Assembly: GCA_013112715.1 (NCBI GenBank)
Contig: JABFGB010000006.1
Coordinates: 167,674-231,673, forward strand
DNA: 64,000 nucleotides
Direction of reading: 5' to 3'
Source of the DNA: Chloroflexota bacterium
GTDB lineage: Bacteria > Chloroflexota > Anaerolineae > Aggregatilineales > J027
Within the stretch, counting starts at the first letter, position 1. Every line of letters begins with the position of its first letter. A program made the translations under genes and the position numbers. The notes beneath the pieces were generated by a model. It ran no database searches. It was not told where the DNA came from and saw nothing but the letters and a program-made list of their open reading frames with translations. Of the stretch, positions 43,457-53,100 are shown piece by piece.

Positions 43457-44878
43457 ATGCGTACCTTCGTGATTGTAGATAATCGCTTGCTGACGCCCTT
43501 TAATGAACCGGCCCGTAATTTATCAGTGGTCAGTTCCAACATTATGCCCAACTTCTTTGGGACACCAACCCAGCTGAAAATTCACCAAAACGAGGTGACG
43601 GCCCGTGTTTTGGGGTCGTTCGCTGTCGAAGAAGATCTCCATCATATCAATGATTTGTTGCAAGTCCTCCAAAAACCCCGCCTCGATGCCAACCCTAATG
43701 ATGAGATTTTTGTTTACCGAGATAACATCTATTTTGACCAAGAATTTTTAGATTATTTTCTGAAGGTAGCGCGAAAACTAGGCAAACCCTCTCAGGCAGT
43801 GCTGCCACTTGATGATCCAGCGTGGGCCAAATATACCTTGCCTCTTAGCAGTCTCCAGCGTATGTATCCGATGGAAGGCCCGCCCTACTGCCCGATTGAT
43901 ATGTGGTATTTCCCCAAAGGTTGGGCGAATCCTGACGAATGGGTGCCGATTGCCGTTCCATCTGGGGCGATTGAAAAGGGCTATTACAACATCCCCGACA
44001 GCATGGCGAATATCAAGATTGACCCCGACAACGCCACCCAGATGCGCGAGCAAGACTTGACCCATTGGCTTTCGGAACGTACCTGTATCGTCATTGAGAG
44101 TTGGGTACACCTATGGAATGCCACCATTCCATTGGGTACATTCTCACAAGGTAGCCGTTTTGAAGAATATGTCGCCAAGCATAATGTTTTTGCCATGCGC
44201 TTGTTGATGCAGGCGGTGATGGAGCAAAAACAAATGCTGTCCAGTTCGCGGGTGGTCAAGGTTGGGGCGGGTACGGAAATCCATCCCTCCGCTGTGATTC
44301 TGGGGCCGACCAGCATCGGCAAAAATTGCGCAATTGGGCCGGGGGTGGTCTTGGACAACTGTGTCATTGGTGATAACGTCAATATCGCACAGGGTTGCCA
44401 ATTGATGTTAAGCGTGGTGGGGCATAACTGCTTTTTGCCTTTCCGCGCTGCCCTGTTTATGACTACCCTTATGGATAACACCATCGTCGCGCAAAACACC
44501 TGTTTGCAGATGTGCGTGGTGGGCCGCAACAGCTTTGTTGGTGCAGGCACGACCTTTACCGATTTCAATCTTATCCCCACCCCCATCAAGGCACTCAATT
44601 TTGAGGGTGAGTTGGAAGATATTCGACAGCCTGTCATCGGCGGATGTATCGGGCATAACTGTCGGATTGGGGCAGGCATGGTGGTTTATCCGGCCCGCAC
44701 GATTGAATCCGACTCGGTGTTGATTGCCTCCCCGGATCGCCGTGTGATTATGAAAAACATCACGTATGAACAGAGCGACCATCATCGCCTCAATCCTGAA
44801 GCAGCCAAGCAGCAAAAACGGCTGTATCGGCGTGGCGAACTGGCAGATGAGCAGCAGTTGTTGGAAGAATGGACGTAA
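43457..44878 (+). CDS. Left-handed beta-helix (hexapeptide-repeat) protein
   Basis: A 473-residue cytoplasmic protein. The N-terminal half (about 260 residues) has no recognised domain. From about residue 275 the isoleucine-rich hexapeptide repeats of a left-handed beta-helix appear (VGAGTEIHPSAVILGPTSIG, IGPGVVLDNCVIGDNVNIA, GCIGHNCRIGAGMVV), as in acyl- and acetyltransferases. No catalytic histidine was assigned. ATG 43457 is preferred to a TTG five codons earlier. The acyl-ACP-reductase-like gene begins 39 bases downstream, so the two probably function together. Confidence 0.82.
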   Translation: MRTFVIVDNRLLTPFNEPARNLSVVSSNIMPNFFGTPTQLKIHQNEVTARVLGSFAVEEDLHHINDLLQVLQKPRLDANPNDEIFVYRDNIYFDQEFLDYFLKVARKLGKPSQAVLPLDDPAWAKYTLPLSSLQRMYPMEGPPYCPIDMWYFPKGWANPDEWVPIAVPSGAIEKGYYNIPDSMANIKIDPDNATQMREQDLTHWLSERTCIVIESWVHLWNATIPLGTFSQGSRFEEYVAKHNVFAMRLLMQAVMEQKQMLSSSRVVKVGAGTEIHPSAVILGPTSIGKNCAIGPGVVLDNCVIGDNVNIAQGCQLMLSVVGHNCFLPFRAALFMTTLMDNTIVAQNTCLQMCVVGRNSFVGAGTTFTDFNLIPTPIKALNFEGELEDIRQPVIGGCIGHNCRIGAGMVVYPARTIESDSVLIASPDRRVIMKNITYEQSDHHRLNPEAAKQQKRLYRRGELADEQQLLEEWT

Positions 44879-44917
44879 TTTGTCTTGAGCGTGCAAATTT
44901 TCAGAGGGACTCCATAA

Positions 44918-46042
44918 ATGACCGACGACACCTTTTGTTTCATCATTCATCCCATCACCATCAAAAAAGATGTGTCGCGTAAATACCCCATTCTCGGCAA
45001 GATTTTGACTGAGGGGCAGATCAACTTTTTTTCGCAATTTTTTCCACCCGTCTATATCAGCGAAATTCACGGGGTAGTGTCGCAAGATAATGGCAAAGAG
45101 GCGACGGGCTGGTTTATCGCCTGTCCTTTTACCCCGCCAACGATGATGCGCCTGCCCGTCGAGAAGGTCTATCGCAAGATTGTCGCGTGTGGGCACATGG
45201 CCGAAGAACTTGGCGCGAAGGTGCTTGGGTTGGGAGCCTATACCTCAGTAGTCGGGGATGCAGGGGCGGAGATTGCCAAACGACTAGACATCCCCGTCAC
45301 TAATGGCGACAGCTACACGGTCTACATCGCAGTCGAAGCTGTGCGAGAAGCCGCCCGTGTCATGGATATTCTACTCGAACAATCTCGCGCCGCCGTCGTC
45401 GGAGCAACGGGTACGATTGGCAGTACGTGTGCGGAAATTTTGGCGGGGGATGTGGCGGAATTGATTTTGATAGGCCGCCGCGAAGAAGCCTTGAAGGATG
45501 TGTATGAGCGTTGTCGGGGTAAAAAGGCCAAAGTGCGCTATAGTACCGATATTGAGGCGATTTATAATTCCGATTTGATTCTGACGGTGACCAGTGCCAC
45601 CCATGCCATCATTGAGCCGGAACACATCAAACCCGGCGCGGTGGTGTGTGATGTGGCCCGTCCGCGTGATGTCAGTTGGCGGGTGCATCAACAGCGCGAT
45701 GATGTACTGGTGATTGAGGGTGGAATGGTCGAAGTCCCCGGCCCGGTGGATTTTGGGTTTGATTTTGGCTTCCCCCCCGGCAAGGCCTTTGCGTGCATGG
45801 CGGAGACAATGGCGCTGGCACTTGAGGGGCGCTATGAAGATTACAGCGTGGGGAAATATATCTCAATTGACCAAGCCCTTGAAATCGGGGATATTTGTGC
45901 GCGGCATGGCTTCAAACTCAGCGGTTTTCGTAGTTTTGAAAAAGCCGTGACACCGGAACAAATTGATCGTGTGCGTGAGAAAGCGCAACACAATCGCCGT
46001 ACATGGACGCCCTATCGAGAACAGGCCATCCTTGTGCCCTGA
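44918..46042 (+). CDS. Acyl-ACP reductase-like NAD(P)H oxidoreductase
   Basis: A 374-residue protein with the layout of cyanobacterial long-chain acyl-ACP reductase (AAR), which reduces acyl-ACP to fatty aldehyde. The N-terminal part carries LGLGAYTSVVG (compare ALGGFTSIIF) and TNGDSYTVY (TTGNTHTAY). The Rossmann loop is AAVVGATGTIGSTCAEIL. Near the C-terminus KAFACMAETMALALEGRYE matches the catalytic-cysteine block of AAR; Cys293 corresponds to the Cys294 thioester site of the Synechococcus enzyme. Identity with AAR is partial, so the substrate may differ. No aldehyde-deformylating oxygenase is nearby. It follows the beta-helix protein gene. Confidence 0.75.
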   Translation: MTDDTFCFIIHPITIKKDVSRKYPILGKILTEGQINFFSQFFPPVYISEIHGVVSQDNGKEATGWFIACPFTPPTMMRLPVEKVYRKIVACGHMAEELGAKVLGLGAYTSVVGDAGAEIAKRLDIPVTNGDSYTVYIAVEAVREAARVMDILLEQSRAAVVGATGTIGSTCAEILAGDVAELILIGRREEALKDVYERCRGKKAKVRYSTDIEAIYNSDLILTVTSATHAIIEPEHIKPGAVVCDVARPRDVSWRVHQQRDDVLVIEGGMVEVPGPVDFGFDFGFPPGKAFACMAETMALALEGRYEDYSVGKYISIDQALEIGDICARHGFKLSGFRSFEKAVTPEQIDRVREKAQHNRRTWTPYREQAILVP

Positions 46043-46095
46043 GCTATCCTACGGAATGGATATAAAACCATTAGGGAAAAGTTGAGGCGCGGTAG

Positions 46096-46125
46096 TTGGT
46101 AAGCATTCAGGCTTCATGATATGAT
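46096..46125 (+). promoter_or_regulatory. Sigma-70-type promoter of the multi-GAF kinase operon
   Basis: TTGGTA (46096-46101), an 18-base spacer and TATGAT (46120-46125), about 110 bases before the first ATG of the operon. Confidence 0.6.
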
Positions 46126-46165
46126 TAACTTCTATAGGCACGCTTCATTTATCCAATACATAGTA

Positions 46166-46234
46166 AGAGAGGAGGACGGCGCATCGCACCGTCGCCGCAA
46201 TCGGGGCGAACGTCACCTGCGCTAAATTGATTTT
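46166..46234 (+). other. Structured leader with orphan ribosome-binding-like site
   Basis: An AGGAGG lies 58 bases before the ATG of the REC/GGDEF gene and is not placed to serve it. It is followed by an imperfect stem (GACGG-c-GC and GC-a-CCGTC) and a GC-rich stretch. No ATG, GTG or TTG stands at a suitable distance; an ATC would open a 15-codon frame ending nine bases before the gene. Confidence 0.35.
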
Positions 46235-47143
46235 ATGAGCAAAGGCCGCATTCTTGTTGTCGAAGACGATTTTGACATCTCCAATATGCTCCGGATTTAT
46301 TTTAGTGGGCAAGGCTATGATGTACAGGTGGCCCCGCGAGGTGGAGACGCGCTGGCCCTGACGCGCAAACAGCTTCCCCAGTTGATTGTGCTGGATATTA
46401 TGCTGCCCGACATGAATGGGTATGATGTGTGCCGCGAATTACGTCAGACCACCCGCACCAGTCATATTCCGATTATCTTCCTCACCCAAAAGGATGAACG
46501 CTCGGACAAAATTGCTGGGTTGGAGTTGGGTGCGGACGATTACATCACCAAGCCGTTTGACATTGAAGAATTGAAACTGCGTGTCAAGAATCAAATTGAC
46601 CGGGCTGAACGCGAAAATTACACTGACCCCAATAGCGGCCTCCCCAGCAGTGCAATTATCGAAGATCGGCTCCGTGAATTGATGCGCTCTAGCGGCACAT
46701 GGACTTATCTGGATTGCAAGATTTTAAACTTTGATGATTTTAAGGAAGTCTATGGATTTGTAGCGGGCACTGAGGTCATGCGATTTATGGCCCTATTGAT
46801 GGGCGAAATCGTGGATAACTATGGCACGCCGAATGACTTTTTGGGGCATCCCGGCAGCGATAATTTTGTCATCATTACCTATTCAGATCGCGCCGAGACG
46901 TTTGAGAGCAAGTTGAGCGAACGCTTTAATGAAGAGGTGCAGCAGCACTATTCCTTCATTGACCGTGAGCGTGGACATATGTTAAAAGAAGGCAAAGAAG
47001 TATCCTTGATGAAATTGGCAGTGGGGTCGGTCTCCAACGCTAAAAATCAATTTGCCGATATTCGTGAAATTACGGAACGGGCCGCCGAAGATCGCCGCCG
47101 AGGGGATAACGACACCTTTGAGGAAATTGAAACCTCTTGGTAA
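46235..47143 (+). CDS. Response regulator with receiver and degenerate GGDEF domain
   Basis: A 302-residue protein. The receiver (about residues 5-125) has LVVEDDFDI, the phosphoacceptor Asp54 in IVLDIMLPDMNG, the IIFLTQKDE block and YITKPFDIEE. The rest (about residues 135-300) follows the diguanylate cyclase fold, but the signature is replaced: HPGSDNF stands where GGDEF is expected, so c-di-GMP synthesis is unlikely. First gene of the operon with the giant kinase, 38 bases upstream of it, and probably a phospho-acceptor for that kinase. Confidence 0.85.
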   Translation: MSKGRILVVEDDFDISNMLRIYFSGQGYDVQVAPRGGDALALTRKQLPQLIVLDIMLPDMNGYDVCRELRQTTRTSHIPIIFLTQKDERSDKIAGLELGADDYITKPFDIEELKLRVKNQIDRAERENYTDPNSGLPSSAIIEDRLRELMRSSGTWTYLDCKILNFDDFKEVYGFVAGTEVMRFMALLMGEIVDNYGTPNDFLGHPGSDNFVIITYSDRAETFESKLSERFNEEVQQHYSFIDRERGHMLKEGKEVSLMKLAVGSVSNAKNQFADIREITERAAEDRRRGDNDTFEEIETSW

Positions 47144-47181
47144 TCATTTCAGAGTAGCGCAGGCCGTGAGGGTGGAAGGCC

Positions 47182-50100
47182 ATGTTGGTTGAGATATTTT
47201 TTGTCATAATTGGCCTTGCCTTTATACTGTGGCTATGGGGGTTTACCTATCAACTTCTCCGCAGCCGCCGTTATGAACCGCAGGTCGAAGAAAAACCAAT
47301 CCTCCCTGTCAATTTGCTAGACAATAATGACGGGGTGATTGTAGCTGAGGGACGTGGGCATTTGGTGTATATCAACCAGAATGCCCGCAGTTTGTTTGGC
47401 TTAAATGGAGGCGACCCCAACCTAACCTCGCTTTCATCGCGGGTCGAACCCTCGGATGTATTCCAAGATTTGTTCGCCGATGAAGGTCGGGCTTCGTTCC
47501 GTTTGGGGATGAAGCGCATCCAAGCGGCCTCTCACGCCATCCCAACCACTGAGGGTCGACGCATGGTGGTGGTGCTGCGGGATGCCTCGCGGGAAGCCGA
47601 CGACGATGAGGAACTGCTTGACCCCGAACGCGCCTTGATGGTAGTGCAAGAGGTTAGCCAAACCATCTCAGGTGGTCTCGATTTGCGACAAACCCTCAAT
47701 ACTATCCTGACTAGCCTCTCGCGTGTCCTCCAATTTGACGCGGGGGAAATTACCCTGTGGGATAACAATCTTAACGCCCTCCGTCCGGTGGGGCGAATTG
47801 GGGATCGGGTATATGCCAATCTGCTGGATGAAACAGGCGGGTTGTATGAGATTGATGAGGGCTTTACGGGCTGGATTGCAAGGTATCGCCAACCCTTGAT
47901 GTTGGGGGATGTGAGCGTTCGTTCGGATGTGCGCCCCAAACTTGAAGCCTTTCCTTTCAAGAGTTATGCGGGGCTACCCCTGCTGATTAGCAGTCGGTTT
48001 ATTGGCACACTGGAACTGACCAGCTATCAGCGTCACGCCTTTGACCATGAAGACCTTGCCCTGCTCCAATCAGTGGCAGGCCAAGCCGCGATTGCGATTG
48101 AAAATGCCCGCCTGTCCGGTGAACAAGCCAGCCGCCTAACCCAACTCTCCGGTCTGCAAGATATTGTTCAAACGATGGGTGAAATGAGCAGCCCACGTGA
48201 ATTATTTGAACAATTAAGTATGCGAATCGCCGACCTGATGAATGTGGAAGTCTGTGGCCTGCTCCTCTTTGAAGATGACAGCGAATCGCTGGTCAGTCAG
48301 TTACCCTTCTATGGCGTACCAGACTCGGTGATTTCGCTTTACCGCATTCCTGCTCCCCCCAACAGCGCGGGTTATAACATCTGGCAAAATTCACCATGGT
48401 GGTTTAGCAACGACCTACTCAACAACGAACTGGTCGGGGCGCTAAATATGCGGAATATGGCGGAGGTTATTGGCCTGCGTTCAGCGGCTCTTGTTCCCCT
48501 ATCCATCGGCAACAACCGTATCGGCCTTGTCCAAGTTTCCAACAAGCGTGATGGCGGCGGTTTTAGCGAAGACGACATGCGCCTGTTGAGTATCTTTGCG
48601 GCACAGGCCACCATCGTTATCGAAAACGCCAACTTGTATGAGCGGGAACGACGCTATGTTGCGGAATTAGCAGGTCTGCAACAAATGACGCAGGTTATGA
48701 ACGTCGCTGACCAAAGCGAACTGCTCAAAGAGGTGACTCAGCGTATTTCGGGCATGATGCAGGCTGAAATGTGCGGCCTGTTATTTTTTGAAAAAAATAC
48801 GGTTCAGGGCGATGAACAAGAACATATTCTGGTTGCCCAAAAGCCGTTTTTTGGTATTGATGAAGATGGTATCCAGTTTTATCAAGTGCCCGTAGCATTG
48901 GGGTCGGTTTTTGACCAACTGTATGCCGGACGGGACTATTGGTTTACCAATGACCTGAAAATGGAAGTTTGGGCAGGGGCGATGAATTTCGCTCAATTGG
49001 CCTCTATGCTCGGTTTCGAGCGCACGCTGATGGTCCCGCTGGTCATTGGTGGACAGCGTATTGGCCTCCTGCAAGTTTCGAATAAGCTGAACGGCGAAGA
49101 TTTCACCGATTCCGATGCCCGTTTGATGATGATTGCGTCTGGGCAAGCGGCGGTATTGATTGAAAATGCCCGCCTTTTCCGCGAGGTGGAACGGCTGACG
49201 CTTGAAACCGACACGATGCGGACAATCAGCGAAGCTGCGGCAACCCAAACCGACCTTAGCAAGATTTTGGAAGAGGCATTGGGTCGGATTGCGCGATTGT
49301 TTGGCACACAAGTGGTGGCTGTTGGTTTCTTGGATACGCAGACGGGTGATTTGATCTATGAACCCACTGCGATCTTTGGAACAAAACTGTCCTCCTCGAT
49401 TGTAATGGATGCCTATAGTGCCGGATTTGCCAATAGTCCGGTGATCTCACGTCGCCCCTTCCGTACTGAAGATATGGTACGCGATAAACGTGTTTTAACC
49501 CCCTACCGACAAATCGCCAATCGCCTGAATTTGAAAAACTGCCTGATTGTGCCATTGGTGATTAACCAGCGTTCATTAGGAGAAATCATCGTTGCCAATC
49601 GTCTGGCAGGTGAATTTACCGAGAGCGATGAACAACTGCTGTTGACGATTGGGGCACAAATTGCCGCCGCTGCCGAACGTGGTCGTCTCACCGCTACCTC
49701 CGACGCTGAATTACGGGCACGTTTGGAAGAACAAGAATCTATTGAACGCCTTAGCCGTGAACTTGGTGAAACCCTCATTCTGGATCGCCTCTTAGATGTC
49801 ATCCGTAATGAGGTACTGCGCAGCACCCCTGCCCAAGAGGTATCGGTTGTCCTGTTTAAACCTTCGTCCGAATGGATGACAGCAGATAAACCCGAAATCG
49901 AAAGCCGCATGGGGCTGACCCAATTGTTCACCCTCGAGACCGTCGGGGCCGATGAAGTCCCCATTTTGCCCATTGAGCAACAGGTCTTGCAAACGGGGGA
50001 TGCCGTCACAATTGAAGATTTTGCCACAGCTTCGATTGCCCCCGGTGTGCCGACAGCCCGTTCTGCGATTGCCCAACCGGTACGTTTGGGGAATGAGGTC

Positions 50101-53100
50101 GCCGGGATTATTTCAGTCTTTAGTGACCAACCCTCTGGCCTGCCCGACCAAACCCGTGTTCTGCTTTCACGCCTAAGCCGACCGGCCTCCTTAGCGGTAC
50201 GGAATGCACGGCAGTACAGTGAACAATTGCAACTCAATGAGCGCTTGACCCGCCGTGCGGTGCAATTGCAGCATATTTCCTATCTGGGGCAGTTGCTGCG
50301 TGAAGGTGCTGATCTTGCCCAGTTGATGCAAGAAGTCGCCCGTGCCATTAGCGCAACCATCGGCTTCCGGGTGGTGGCGATGAATGTATTGGACGACAAA
50401 GTGCAGTCCTATCGCATGATTGCGGTGGTGGGGGCCGAAATTCCTAAAGAGGAGCAGGACAAAACGATTATCCCTGTCGAGTATATTGCTGGGATGATGC
50501 AGCCACGTTGGAAGATCGGCGACTCCTATTTCCTGCCTGCCGAACTCAAGAGCGAATGGCTGCCCGATCAAAAAGACTTGAGTATCCGCACCGACCCTGA
50601 ATTTGCTAAGAAGACGGGCCCACGTGGGTGGCGTAATGAAGATGAATTGTTGGTGCCTATTCGCGGCTCAACGGGCAATCTGCTCGGTTTCATCTCGGTA
50701 GATGATCCACGTGATGGCCTGCGTCCCGACGCTGAAGAAGTAGAGTCACTTGAAGTATTCGCGGCACAGGTCGGCTCGATTATTGAAAACTTCCGCTTGG
50801 TCGAAAGTGTGCAGCAAGAAGCGGAATCGGCCCGCCGCGAACGTGACCGTTTAGCACAGTTGCATCTCGTTTCCAGCGAAATCCAGCGTGCCAGTGACAT
50901 GAGCGCCCGCCTGCAAGCTGTTGCCGATGGTATTGTTTCGGCAGGTTGGCAGCGTGTGCAGATTACTCTGCGCGATGAAAAACTAGAACCCTCCCTGCTG
51001 ATTTATTCGGGTTATGACCCCGAAGAAGCCAGCAATCTGTATGGCAAGCTACTCCCCGGCAAAATTTGGCGCGAACGCTTTAACGACCTCGCCTTCCACG
51101 ATTTGCGTGTTGGGCGAGCCTATTATCTGCGCTATAACCACCCTTGGGTGCAAAAGAACATCTTCCGAGGACGCCCCCCAACCCCACGCGAAGTGGGCGA
51201 GGACGACTGGCATCCGCAGGACGTGTTGTACCTGCCGCTGTATGGACAAGACCAGAAGCGGATTATTGGTTTAATCCGCATGGGGATGCCTATTGATGGC
51301 AAACGCCCCACCGAAGACAGCCTGCAACCCATTGAATTGTTCGCGCTGCAAGCGTCGGCGGCCATTGAAAACACGCGGTTGTATCAAGAAACCGCTCGTC
51401 AAGCCGAAACTGAACAGCGGCTAAATGAATTGATGGAAGCGATGGCTTCTACCCTTGACCAGACCGAAATTGTACGGGCGCTGGCGGGTGGATTGAAGCC
51501 GTTTGTAGTGTTTACTCGTATGCACCTTGCTCTGCCTGCTGGTGAAAATGCTGCTAACTTTGAAATGACCCGCGTTGAGTTGACGCCAGATGGCCGCGTT
51601 CACATCTTCCCCGATAATCCAATCCCAACCAGCGGTACAGCCTTGGGGATTGTGTTTGTTACTGGCCGTTCCCAGACCTTTGAGACAGGCCTCGGCTCAT
51701 CCTTTGAAGCCTATGAAGACCTGCCGATTTGGGCCGCTGAAGGCGAACGCATGATGTTGATGGTGCCGATGATCGCGGGTGGTAAAACGCTCGGCGTGCT
51801 TCGGCTCGGCAGTGAGTTGGGCGGGACGTTTGGATTAACCGATTCGGACAGCATGACACTGGTTCAACGTATGGCGAACCTGTCGGCTGTGTCTATCCAA
51901 AACTCGCGCTTGTTCGGCTCGTTGGAAGAAAGCACCTCGTTTAACGAAGCGGTGGTACAGTCCATTCAACAAGGTATTGTCGTGTTGGATGCTGAACTGC
52001 GAATTCAGCTGGCAAACGCCTTTATGATTAGCCACTATGGTTGGAGTCCAGACGTGGTAGGCCGCCAGTTGTTTGACTATCGGCCTGAATTTCGGGATTT
52101 CCTTGAAGACCCATTGCGTGAAGCCCTGACCACCGGGCGCGAATATCATCAGTTTGACTTGCAAGATATTGACTCGGATGGCCGCCTTGTCATTCGCAAC
52201 TTCTATACCTACCCGCTGCGTCAGCGCGAGCGTATTACAGGTATCGTATTGTTGGTTGAAGACATTACGCAGCGTGCGGTGTTGGAAGCCAACCTTGCCA
52301 CCCAAGCCGAACAATTAGCGACCCTGACTGCTGTGTCCAGCCAGATGACGGGCACACTCAAACCCGACGAAGTAGTTGAGGTCGTGTTGGATGCGTTGGA
52401 TAACGTGATTCCATATGATGGCGCAGTGGTATGGTTGCTTGATCCAAAATATCCAGACCGTCTGCAGATCGCTGCGGCACGTGGGTTCTATGATCCCGGT
52501 ACAGCCTCATCGCATGAACTGATTGGCCTGTGGGTTGAGATTGACAGCAGCGAACTGTTCCGTGATATGTCAGCTAACCGCAAAGTGATTAATGTAGGCG
52601 ATACCACCAGCGGCGATCCTCGATTCCCGTATGGTGAGGCCCGTGTTTATAAAAATTGGCTGGGTGTGCCATTGATTTCCAAGAATGAAATCATCGGTGT
52701 GCTGCAATTGGAAAAGAAACAGGCCAGTTTCTACAACAGCCAACATGAGCAACTACTCCAAACATTTGCCAACCAGTCGGCAGTCGCGTTGAGCAATGCC
52801 CAGTTATTTGCGGAAACCCAAGATCGTGCCGAAGAACTTAATCGTCAGGCCGAGCGTTTGGCTCTGCTTAACCGTGTGTCGGTGTCACTGTCCCAGTCCC
52901 TCGATATTGAAAACGTCTTTGAGATCACCCTGCGCGAGACCGCCATCGCTCTAAATGTGCCTGAAGCCGCCGCGATTAAGGTGGATCAGGAAACAGGTAT
53001 TTGCAAGGTGTTGATCGAGCACCCACGTGGGGATGAAGAACCCTCATTGGTCTTTACAATGGGGGATAATGCCCTGATGCAGCGTATCCGTGAGGCTCTG

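Noticed and set aside
43984..44679. Minus-strand frame of 231 codons within the beta-helix transferase-like gene
   Set aside because: Antisense; the plus strand shows ordered hexapeptide repeats.
44408..45196. Minus-strand frame of 262 codons across the beta-helix/AAR-like junction
   Set aside because: Both genes on the plus strand have clear domains; the antisense product has no recognisable motif.
44918..46042. Shikimate dehydrogenase for the AAR-like gene
   Set aside because: The Rossmann loop alone would allow it, but the TNGDSYT block and the AxACMAETM cysteine block fit acyl-ACP reductase better.
46235..47143. Active diguanylate cyclase
   Set aside because: The GGDEF signature is replaced by GSDNF at the expected position.
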